Shown in pieces: positions 11,703 to 21,500 of a DNA stretch of 64,000 bases (position 1 is the stretch's first letter; the number at the start of each line of letters is the position of its first letter). The position numbers were made by a program, and so were the translations under genes. The notes under the pieces were generated by a model, which saw only the letters and a list, made by a program, of their open reading frames with translations, was not told where the DNA came from and ran no database searches. Origin of the DNA: Mesorhabditis belari (lineage: Eukaryota > Nematoda > Chromadorea > Rhabditida > Rhabditidae); contig CAUEEP010000760.1 of the NCBI GenBank assembly GCA_958450365.1, positions 259,462 through 323,461 of the forward strand, written 5' to 3'.

Positions 11703-11976
11703 TAATTAGCAAGGTAACCCACTAACTTGGCTACGGTAACCCTAACCCAGTTAGTCGATGCCAGGGTTTGAAAGATTACCGTCACAAAGACTTCAAGGTT
11801 AATCATTACTCATTACGGAAGTACGAAAAGGAACGAAGAGAGTTTCTGGACAGCCTAATATCTAGCATTTAGACGTAAAACTTTCCTTCAGTTGGTTTAG
11901 CAAAATTGCCAAAAGTGTGCTGATGTTCTAACTTTTTATTTTATAAACAGTCAAGTTATTTGACGAGGATCGAGGA

Positions 11977-13568
11977 TCAACAAATCGTCGTCTCCGTCTC
12001 TTTATTCAGCCAATCACAAAGTTTTCGGGTGATCGGAGTCGCTTTTGCTGGAATTGGCAAACCCTCTTGAAGGATTTCAGAAAACTAACTGTAAGCGAGG
12101 GTCGAGGAATCGCTGATGATTCCCACTTGATACCAAAGATCACCAAATTTTGCCACAAGGGGACCACCGGAATCACCCTGAACTTGACAAACGTCTTTAT
12201 GATAACCGATTGATCTTTGTTTTGGTTTTGTTAATCAAGTTGTGTGATTTCGTTGACGGAAACAGATTTAGTGTAAAGTTATGTTACGACGGAAAGCAGA
12301 TTCGGATTCAGCATGAAATTCTACGTCGATAGGTCTATGGCTCATGTCATTTTGACCAGCCTATCCAGTTGACATTCTCTTGTGCGTTAGACTTACCCTA
12401 GTCGTGGCTTTTCCGCGACCACAGAATGTCTCTTCATCATCAAGACAGTCGACACGCAAAACAGCCTCTTGCACTTGGGTTCTTTCTCCTGAATTGAATC
12501 CTTTAAAATTAGACTGAAAACTGGCTGGGAGGAGCGTTAAACTTATAGCCAGATTGCCAGAAAATTCAAGCCAGCCCAAAGTCAAGTTTTTCATGACTTC
12601 ATTGGCTTTTGATAGCTTTTGCTGGCCTTGCCAATTGCCTGATCTGGCCTGGCTACAAACTATTTAGTCCAGTCAAAGCCAGGCTAAAACCTGCTACTTT
12701 GGCCTGGTCTTGCCTGGCCTGAAAGGCATCTTTATCGTTGACCGCTCTGCCGTCTCCCAGCTTTGCAAACTGGAGGGAAATGTGCAACGATGTGCAAGAT
12801 GCAACAACATCCAAAAAGTGGTCCACCACTTAAGAGAACAATTAGACAGGACCGTTCATTGATCAGGATTTTCTCAAAGGATCCAAACAGGACGAGTACC
12901 GACGGTGCCAAGATGCTTCAATTTCCTTTGGACTTAAAGTGACCGCTAAAACGATTCGAAATTGGTTCAAATTGGCCTGATTCTTTGCTCGACGACCAGC
13001 ACGAAAGGCTCTAATAGTTTTGAGACATCGGCGATTGAGATTGGCCTTCGCAAAGAGGTACAAACATTGGACGGTAAAGGCCAAAGCTTGGCTTTATTGT
13101 TTAGTGTTTAGTGCAAATTGTTGCATCAACCCACTTACCATCGCCCATTCCAAACGCGATCATCGGTTGCTTCATCATCAACGGCCTTGCCCGGAGACAC
13201 ACTCGCTTTCCAAGATCATCATCGGTATTAATATCAGAATCAAGCTAGAAGCTGACTTTGGAAGTTTTCTATCTCATCTATCTTTTAGTGCAAACTTATT
13301 TTATTGTCAAGTGTGTTATTCTTTCTCAACCTTCAAGAGAGCCACATCACCGTCATTCCAAACGCGAGCTATTTGTTGCGGGCCTTGTACCTGAAAGAAA
13401 TTGTTCTTTCAATTTCAACAATTTTAAACCTCAAACTTGTTGTCTCTCACATATCTGTATTTCAAGTAGTAGTACCATTGAACGTTTTTTCGGACACAAC
13501 TTGCCGCAGTCAACACCCATCCCGGCGCGATATAGGAACCGCCGCAGTTTGTCAATTCGTTGGTGTCA
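11977..13568 (-). CDS. trypsin-like serine protease homolog lacking catalytic His
   Basis: Chymotrypsin-fold (S1) protein. Minus-strand exons: 13451-13568 (CGGSYIAPGWVLTAASCV), 13331-13390 (VWNDGDVALLK, catalytic Asp kept), 13139-13244 (RVCLRARPLMMKQPMIAFGM, where GWG is usual), 12397-12488 (ERTQVQEAVLRVDCLDDEE), 12090 to about 12195 (DVCQVQGDSGGPLV, catalytic Ser kept, two extra residues before GDSGG) and 11977-12047 (TPITRKLCDWLNKE, stop). Four junctions are phase-consistent; the last intron is 42 nt. The usual TAAHC is TAASC, so the His of the triad is Ser and proteolysis is unlikely. The 12195/12397 junction does not keep phase, and that intron holds a SINE-like copy; a Tc1-like relic fills the 650-bp intron. 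Signal peptide and 5' exons were not found. Either a secreted non-catalytic homolog or a decaying gene. Confidence 0.72.
12770..13110 (+). pseudogene. Tc1-like transposase relic
   Basis: Inside the protease intron, a plus-strand frame at about 13020-13095 reads LRHRRLRLAFAKRYKHW then TVKAKAW, resembling the R..RL.FA..Y..W....W segment just before the first catalytic Asp of Tc1-like transposases. Upstream pieces are out of frame. No terminal repeats recognised. Confidence 0.45.
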
Positions 13569-13599
13569 CTTAAAGTAAATTTTGTTACACAATTGATTA

Positions 13600-15360
13600 G
13601 TGAGTTTTTGATATAAGAAAAGTTATTCTTGAAGTTATTCTTGAATTGGGGAATTGATGAGTAAGATTGATTAAATGCAGTCCTTGTCTAAGCTGGAACA
13701 TTCTTTAACACATTTACGACAAGCTATTCTTGGCTTGGCTACCGTTTTGAACGACAGCTACCTATGTTAGTTGTAAACCGGAGACATTCTGGGATCGAGA
13801 ATGTGAATCCATTATTAGTTTTTGAGCAACTTTAATTTTCAATTCAATACGGTCATCACAAAACTCTCTAAAATTTGGGTAATTAAACCGAAAGAAATCT
13901 CCAAAAATAGAGGAGTTTTCTTTAAAAATTAATAACGGATTCGAATTCGTTGATCCCGAAAACTTCCTGGTACAAATTTTCAGCCCAATCGACCATCGAC
14001 CTTAAAACAGTGCTAAATTCACGTACGGTCCTGGTGGATCTGAATCCGTTATTACTCGGTATGACTACCGAATACGTTAAGAGTTAGAGACTCGGAAAAC
14101 GAAAAACCCACTCGTCCACATGTTCAACGCGAACAAAATATGGATAGCTTAAATCTTTGGCATCTTCCCCTTGTTTGATCTTCAAATTTCTTGGGCCAAA
14201 AGTCTAAAGCTGAGCCTGGAGAACTGGAAATTTAAATGAAATCTGGACTAGCGAAAGCGAAAGCGAAAGCGAAATGGTATGGTAAGCACAAAAATGGATT
14301 GGAATCGTTCAAGCAACAAATTTCCAACACATTTCAACACATTTAAGAAACTTTTCAAATAAACTAACAACGTTAAAAAGGCTGCTGCAAATGTTACAAG
14401 CAAAAGTTTGGTTTTTGGGTCTCAACTGGGTCAAATCCTCATATTAATTACTGTTACCGTACCCGTTTACCGTTAGTTAGTTAGTTACTAGTTAGTTAGC
14501 TAGAGAATGTACCCATGAAGCCGGCTCCACGTTTACTTTGCCGCATTCGAAATCTGAAAATATCGAATTTTGCCTATCCACCACAACAGTTACCTCTTTT
14601 TGGCTCTTCCTCAAGAAATATGAGATAAAAAAAGAGCTCAAGTACATTTAGTAAATCCATTTCAGTGATTGTTCGTTGTAAACTCAAAACTATTTGCTGA
14701 AAAAATTTGAAAACGTTTTGTGACACAATTTGACGATAGAAAACACTTTTCAGAATACAAATGAAGTAGTGAAGCTGTAGGCGATACGTTTTACGAATCT
14801 TATCTTTACAAAGCTTCTATAGTTGTACATTAAATTTTGATTTTTTTGATTTAAGAGTCTCAAAAGAGGCTTTCAAAAGTAAGACTGGAACTCATTGCTT
14901 GCAAGGATTGATTGTGAGCTACCGTACCCGTTTACCTTTAGTTAGTTAGTTACTAGTTAGTTAGTTAGAGAATGTGCCCAAGAAGCCGATCGCTGATTGT
15001 GAGCTTGTAACTACTGTTACAGCTTGCTACAGTTTCATTTCAAAATCGGTTTCGTTGAAATCGAAAGACAGTTCACCTCGTTGAGTCAATCGTTTAATTC
15101 ACTGAATTGAATAAAGCAATCAAAAACCTTCAAAGAAAGATAGAAAAAGCTGTTTACTGCTTTGATATCAACTAAAAAGTTCAATATTTGAAAAGTTCAA
15201 GACAAATTATTGGCATTATTATTGTTTATTGTCTCTAAATATTTTTCGTATTTATTTTTTAATTGAAAACGGAATCTACGCATAAAGCTACCCCAGAAAA
15301 AGTGGTTTTGAGGAAAAAAAGTGCCTCTCAACTGGCGTAGTACCGATTTTTTTTCATTTT
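13600..15360. other. no gene seen; dispersed repeat copies
   Basis: Holds two direct copies of a block with ACCGTACCCGTTTACC followed by TTAGTTAGTTACTAGTTAG (14458-14520 and 14925-14975), a repeat (TTCTTTAACACATTTACGAC, 13700) also present at 56810 and 58045, and a repeat around 13855-14010 related in reverse to 33150-33240. No coding evidence. Confidence 0.5.
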
Positions 15361-15366
15361 GCTATT

Positions 15367-16116
15367 ACAGGGTGACAAGAATTACCGCAACAACTTTTTG
15401 GAAGAGTATCTAGGAAATGTCTAATTTATTTCAAAAGTGGCAAGTGTTATTTAGAGAATTGTAGTCCTGAATCTTGGCTATATTTATCTGCCAAAAACAT
15501 CCCGATTAGACTTATACAACTCATTTAACAAGCGCTTGAATGAGCGCTAGTCGACTTCTTTCCGGCGAATCTGTCATTTGGCCACTTTTCTCTATTAAAA
15601 ATTGTTAAGAAAAGCTTTTCTCAGTCAAATTTGTGGCAATTTTGTCCCAAAAAAAATTGTTTTCAACAAAATCATAGCGCCAGAACAGCTGATATAACCA
15701 GATACGCATATGAACTGAATATCGAAAATACAGAATTTTCCCTGCTCCTTCAAAAGGAGCTTGACATCAACTCAAATTTTGGTTATGCCAGTCCAGCCAA
15801 GTGTGGTTCCTAATGTTATTAAGTGATATTAAACGCTATTTTTGCATTGAAGAAATATTGAAAAGCTTTTCTTAACAATTTTTAATAAAGAAAAGTACCC
15901 AAATGACAGATTCGCCGGAGAGAAGTCGACTAGCGCTCATTCAAGCGCTTGTTAAATGAGTGGTATAAGTCCAATCGGGATGTTTTTGGTAGATAAATGT
16001 AGCCAAGATTCAGGACTACAATTCTCTAAGTAACACTTGCCACTTTTGAAATAAATTAGACATTTCCCCGATACTCTTCCAAAAAGTTGTTGCGGCAATT
16101 CTTGGTCACCCTGTAG
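15367..16116. mobile_element. 750-bp inverted-repeat element
   Basis: Arms of about 255 bp each (15367-15625 and 15855-16116) are near-identical inverted copies, beginning CAGGGTGACAAGAATTACCG and ending with its near-complement. CAGGGTG ends suggest a Tc-superfamily foldback element. The centre (15631-15850) has no recognisable transposase. It lies just downstream of the presumed hbl-1 poly(A) signal. Confidence 0.8.
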
Positions 16117-16137
16117 ATACTTTGATTTTGTAAAGAA

Positions 16138-16143
16138 TTTATT
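16138..16143 (-). terminator. candidate hbl-1 poly(A) signal AATAAA
   Basis: Only AATAAA found on the minus strand between the hbl-1 stop and the inverted-repeat element ending at 16116. Confidence 0.4.
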
Positions 16144-16316
16144 CAAATGACATGAAAACGAAAAAAAATGAACAACGAAATATTGGGTACGAGACCAGAG
16201 ATTACGGTATTCACAAGTTACTGTAAAAATAAACGAAGAAAAAAATGAAACGAGCAACGTTGACAAGTAAAAGTAAAAGTAAACATAAAAATGAACGAAT
16301 CCTGAGTCGATAAGTG

Positions 16317-16323
16317 GAGGTAG
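16317..16323 (-). promoter_or_regulatory. candidate let-7 family target site
   Basis: Minus strand reads CTACCTC, complement of let-7 nucleotides 2-8 (GAGGUAG). The base opposite nucleotide 1 is C rather than A, so it is a 7-mer match. Confidence 0.45.
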
Positions 16324-16437
16324 GTCCTGGGACGAGTTGAGATTTTTGAAATAACATTTTCAAGAAGGAAATTTCATTTGAGAAATTTCAGATTTCAGAA
16401 TTGACACTTGGTGAAGTCAAAATGATAACATGCACAG

Positions 16438-16445
16438 TCCCTGAG
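16438..16445 (-). promoter_or_regulatory. candidate lin-4/miR-125 target site
   Basis: Minus strand reads CTCAGGGA, an 8-mer match to the lin-4 seed (nucleotides 2-8 plus A opposite nucleotide 1), about 1.45 kb downstream of the hbl-1 stop. The C. elegans hbl-1 3' UTR also carries a lin-4 site. Confidence 0.55.
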
Positions 16446-16760
16446 GGCAAAAATGAGTTTAAAACAAGGAAAAAGAATTGGATTTACGATAAATTTGACA
16501 CGCAACGAATTTTGAGAAGAAATTTCTGAGAGAGAAATTATAAGTTAGGACCAGTAAAGGAATTGTTTTGAGGTGACAAAACTTGTTTGCGATTACGGTA
16601 GTTTTATGCTGGATGTTTTATGCTGGAGTTTTACTGTAGCCAGGTAGAGTTGAAGTAATAAACAGGTAGAGTTGAAGTGCTTAAACGCATGGCTTCTGGT
16701 ATACTAGTTACGAGTTTATGTAAACGAATCGAGCTTCTGTAAACGTATCGAGTTTCTGTA

Positions 16761-16828
16761 AAGCCTAAGCCTAAGCCTAAGCCTAAGCCTAAGCCTGAGC
16801 CTAAGCCTAAGCCTAAGCCTAAGCCTAA
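16761..16828 (-). repeat. interstitial telomeric repeat (TTAGGC)n
   Basis: About 11 tandem copies of the nematode telomere unit (AAGCCT on the plus strand, TTAGGC on the minus), one with a T-to-C-type change (CCTGAG). A three-unit array is at 16970-16987. Confidence 0.95.
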
Positions 16829-16969
16829 TTCCAATGAGCATCACCAATGAGCATCAACATCTTATCATCTTATCAATGAGCCCTGGGAACTGGCCGAAAT
16901 CTAGAAAATGGGAGTTACCTTCAGAACCAAATTTACTTAGTGCGAGACACTAGCCTTTGCACTAAGTTC

Positions 16970-16987
16970 AAGCCTAAGCCTAAGCCT
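16970..16987 (-). repeat. short interstitial telomeric repeat
   Basis: Three TTAGGC units on the minus strand, 140 bp from the longer array. Confidence 0.85.
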
Positions 16988-17782
16988 GGCACGATCCTGT
17001 AGGCTTAAAAGCACGGAGTCTGGCTATCAAAAACATCTGCAACACTGAACTCTAGCAAAATCTGTCACCTCTTTTTGACAAATCAACCAAATTGCCGTAG
17101 ACACTGTGCTAAAAACTTTGCAAAATACGCTCAAATCGTTTTAAAATCCCAGGAAATCTGGAGAAAAAAAAGAAAAATGACAAAGCAAAGAAAAAAAAAT
17201 TCTGGGCAAGTACAAAACATCGAATCATGAAATTGAGAAAAGGGTGGTTTTTTTTGAATGACACTTTTTAAAATTGAAAGATTCGGTTTAGATGAACTAG
17301 TTTTTTCAGGAATCACAATGAGTTATTTACACAAACAAACATTTTCGACCATTTTTGAGGTCACACACATGAAAGACGTAAATTTGGGTAAAAGACAAGA
17401 TTTGAGAAGAATCGATGAGAAAAGGTAAAAGGGGAAATTTTGGCCGAAACCAATTGGAGTGCATAGCTCAACTGGCTAGGCTTTAGCTTTGCTTTTCGAG
17501 CGAAACCAAACCCTCATTGTTTAATGAGGTTTCGGTTCGGTTCGGACCTCGATTTAGGTCAAAATTTCTGATTTAAAAGCCTCAAAGACTTGGAAATATA
17601 AATGGAAATCGAATCATTCAAGTTCTTTTTGGGATTTGGTGTTTGAAAGCACAAATTTGTAGGAATGGGAAAAATTTAGAACCACTAGACGAGTACTGCA
17701 AATTAGAAGGGATTTTTTTCTACATCGGGAAGCGAATCACTAGGGGGACTGCACTAGATGGGAGCTCTAAAAGATGGGATAC

Positions 17783-17890
17783 GGTAGTCTCTTTGGGTTA
17801 CTGTAGCCGGACGACTGTAGTCGGGCGACTGTAGCCGGGCGACTGTAGCCGGACGACTGTAGCCGGGATACTGTAGCCGGGCGGCTGTAG
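17783..17890. repeat. TACTGTAGCCGGACG-type array
   Basis: Repeats of about 14-15 bp (GACTGTAGCCGGGCG and variants) immediately 3' of the hbl-1 stop codon. The TACTGTAGC motif recurs at 26236-26504 and 28960-29215. Confidence 0.85.
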
Positions 17891-17892
17891 CT

Positions 17893-18501
17893 TCATTGAT
17901 GAGATGCTTGCAGAAGGTGGAGATTGAAATTGAGTGGATCGTGAGCGTGGTGACCGCAACGCTGACATTGGAACACGTGCTCGTAGCCGTGGTAGCCCAT
18001 GTGAATGTGGTAGAGGGATTGATCCTGGAATTGAAGGCTTTAGAAGGGTTGATGAGGCTCAATTTTTAAACTAAAGGATTCTATGGAATCTAGACTGTTA
18101 GCCTCAGCACTAGACCTACAGTAATCCTACAGTAATCTCAAATAGCCTAAACTAATCCCAGAAAAACCTAAAGTAATCTCAAAATAGCCTACAGTAGCTG
18201 AATTACTGTAGCTACATTCTGAATAAAGTAGCCTACAAAGTTGACTACAGTAATTCAAGAATAGCCACAGTCGTCTCAAATCCAGTATCCCAGATTAGTC
18301 TACAGTAATCCTACAGTATCCCATTAATCCCAGACCTTCTTCACTGCTTAGTAAGCCTGATACTTACTTCTACAATAATTAGTCAATAATAACACCGAAC
18401 GTTTTGATCAATCATGAAATTCACTGAAATCTTACCGCGAAAGCCATCTTGCAGTGTGGGCACATGAAACGGAAAGCTTGATTCTCTTCATCGCGCTTCA
18501 T
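17893..18501 (-). CDS. hbl-1: hbl-1 C-terminal zinc-finger pair (exons 18436-18501 and 17893-18024)
   Basis: [19 protein letters not shown] is joined in phase 0 to [20 protein letters not shown] and ends [14 protein letters not shown]. In Hunchback/Ikaros-type proteins this separated last pair of fingers mediates dimerisation. Stop codon is at 17893-17895. Confidence 0.95.
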
Positions 18502-21500
18502 CTAGAACTAACGATTGTTTAGGATAGATTGGATAGAATTCTTTCAAACAATTTACCTGCATTGAGCTAATGTGAGCAAGAAGTGCTTGTTGATAGATAG
18601 AGAGAGGACCTTCCACATTGGGGAGAGTTGGCATTGGGTGAGCAATAGCAGGTGGAGTTCGTTGAAGAGAGTCCACATGAACATCCGATGGTGAAGAGCT
18701 CGGTTCAGCGACAAGAGCCTAGAATGAATGGTAACTTTCAATGGTAACTTTCAATAGAAAGTTGCGAGCCAAATAAGTAAATTTTACAGTAAAAGATTGC
18801 TTTCAAAACTCACATCATCGTCATTGTTGTTGTCTTGTGCTGACGAGTCGTCACTTCTCTGTGACGGGCTCTTTCCTTGACTCAATCGTGCAGAGATCTC
18901 TTCGAGTTTCCTCATTTTTCTCTTCCTCTTCCCTTCTCCATCTCTTCCTTCTTCTTCGCCACTTGATCCCATCGGGCTTGAAGAACATCCAGAAGATTCT
19001 CCGATTTCATGCTCTGGAGTCATCTCATGACCGTCACTCTCCTCTTTAACCTAGAACAGGAATCATTTGTATGATTTGTATGAAGTATTGTTTGATTTTA
19101 GCAGTCAAGTTCTAAAAACTGACCACATCAATCCCACTATCGTGACTATTTGGTGGATGGAGTGGTGGAAGTGGTGGAAGTTGAAGACTCGACAAGAACG
19201 GCGGCAATGGTACCGAATTCGATTGACTCACTTGCGCCAACAAGTTCAAGTTGAGATGGGTCATATTGTGACGAATCATGTCTTCCTAAAAGTGTCTCCC
19301 AATAGACAATTTCTTTGCTTTAACAAACCTGAGAGCCGGTGGAGAACTCGCAAACAGTACACTTAAGGGGAACATTTGGTGGTGGAAGTCCTGGCAAGAG
19401 ACCGGGCAACTGATCGAGTTGGAGCTGAAAAGAGGTGGTGGTTAAAGTATTGCCAAGACTTTCAAAAAAATATATTGACCGAATAAACTTTCAGCTATAA
19501 ACTCACCGGATTCTGACGAAGGAGCAGATTTAGGGGTCCTGGCTGCGAGCCGGGATAGTTCAATCCGTGTGGTGGCGAGAATGGAGAGCCCAATCCGAGG
19601 CTTTGAGCAAGAGTTGTCGGTGGGAGTGGTGGCTTCAACTCCAACGGTCCTCCAATGTTCAATCCGACACTCTCCGTCAAGCGTTGGAAGGCCGAGTCCA
19701 CGGAGCCGATTGACTAAAATCCAAGTGTTAAACTTGATCTGGAATTGTTTCTCTTGTAGTTTCTTGCTTGCAACTTTGTCTAATTCATTTGTTTTTTGTT
19801 TTTTATTCTTTTCCCGTTTCCAGTTCTACTTTTTGATCCAGGAAGTGTTTACAAAACTGTAAAAGGCTTAATTTGGACAAAAACAAAACCTATTTTTTTG
19901 AATCTTTCCAATTCAATTCCCTTTTCTATTAATCCTCATTTGAAAAACAAAAATTCAAAATACAAGGGTTTCACTTAATTCCAGCGAAATTAAGTTTATT
20001 TTTGGTGATTTTAAATTCATCAAAACAATGGAATTATCTCTTAGAAATCCAAGAAATCCAAACATAGCTTCAATTAAGTTTGACCAGCCGTTTTTCGATT
20101 ACTGTAGCTTTATCTAATGAAATTCTTTGAAATTCTCTAAAACCTTGAATCTTGAAAACCTTGAAATCCCAAAAAAGTTTTCATACAACTACAAGCTTCA
20201 AGAGTTTTTTTTAAAAAACGAAAACATTTTCAGACCAAAAAAATCATTTTTCAATCAAGTACACTTTTGGAAAAGCTCAAATTGAAGTTTTTTTTTTCTG
20301 ATTGAAATCCAAGCACTCAAATGATCTGGGCAATTTTTTTGTGAAATCTGAATTTCTCCGGGAAAACAAAAGTGCAAAAAGATGACTAGATGATTAGATT
20401 GAAAAAATGAGCCGAGAAAACTTTCTTTTTCTTTATCCCCTGAGTAAATAGAAATTTCAAGAACGGAAAGTGAAATGCAAAAAAACTGAAGTTAAATTTA
20501 GTTTTTTTAAAATTGAAATGCACTTTTGTTATCGCTTTCGATGGCAATTTTTTTATGGATTAGCGATTCTTTTTTTGAGAGAAAGTTGAGTGGAATGGTT
20601 TCTTTGGTGTTTCAAAGGGCAAAAGCTTATCAAAGTGAAGGAAAACCTGTGATTGGGCTACTGTAACAAAATGGAAAGCTATTTGAGAGTGAGATGTTCA
20701 CCAGAAATATGTTTTTGAGGAAATTGAAGTGATTCGGTGTATCAAAAACAAATTAGATATGGGAAAGAGGAGATGGAGATCTTGTAAAAATGAGATTTGT
20801 CATTCAAACAGCTACAGCTTGTCGTAAAAACGGTAACAAGACGGAAATCTTTATTTATCTCGTCAAATAGGGCTTTTTGCAGCTATTGGAGTCATTGTCA
20901 GCTGAAGGAAAATGAACTAGATGAAGGAATAGATGCTTGGCTGAGTAGTTCCAAAACTAGAGCTGATCTGACCGGCTTGCAAGACTGACCCACTAATTTA
21001 GAGCTGGATCAGCATCTAGAAACCAAACCTAAAGCTGGCTTCTGGATCTGATTTCTGGATCTGATCAGCTCTGATTTTGAACTAGCTTACAAGCTCTAGT
21101 ACTCTTGCTCTAGTACTCTTGCTCTAGTACTCTTGTTAGTACTCTTGGTACTCTTGATTACTGTTTGTAACGAGTCAAACGGTGTAAGAACGCGATTCAA
21201 GGATCATGGTTTTAAGCCAAAAACTGGCAAAAGAGATTCCTAGTCAACCAATCAGAAAAATTCCCTCTCAAAATCTACCTGTGGCGTTTGGCTGTGATCT
21301 CCTTCATCAGATCTCTTCCGGTGTCCATACTTCTTCAAGTGCTGCTTTAGGCTATGGCAATACTTTGTCGCATATGTGCAATCAGCGCAACGGAACTGAA
21401 AAAAATGATTTACAATCGGAAGATGACCATCAGAAAATGACTTGCTCCGAAATTAGAGTTGCCTTGACTCACCTGATACACATTGTTGTGACTTTTCATA

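Larger units (their letters stand above)
16138..17892 (-). promoter_or_regulatory. presumed hbl-1 3' UTR
   Basis: From the hbl-1 stop codon to the first AATAAA on the minus strand (16138-16143). No gene with motifs lies in it. It contains one lin-4 seed match, one let-7 7-mer match, three ACCTCA (let-7 nucleotides 1-6) matches at 16569, 17356 and 17525, two TTAGGC arrays and, immediately after the stop, a TACTGTAGC-type array. hbl-1 in C. elegans is known to be repressed through a long 3' UTR by let-7-family and lin-4 microRNAs. The true 3' end is inferred. Confidence 0.55.
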
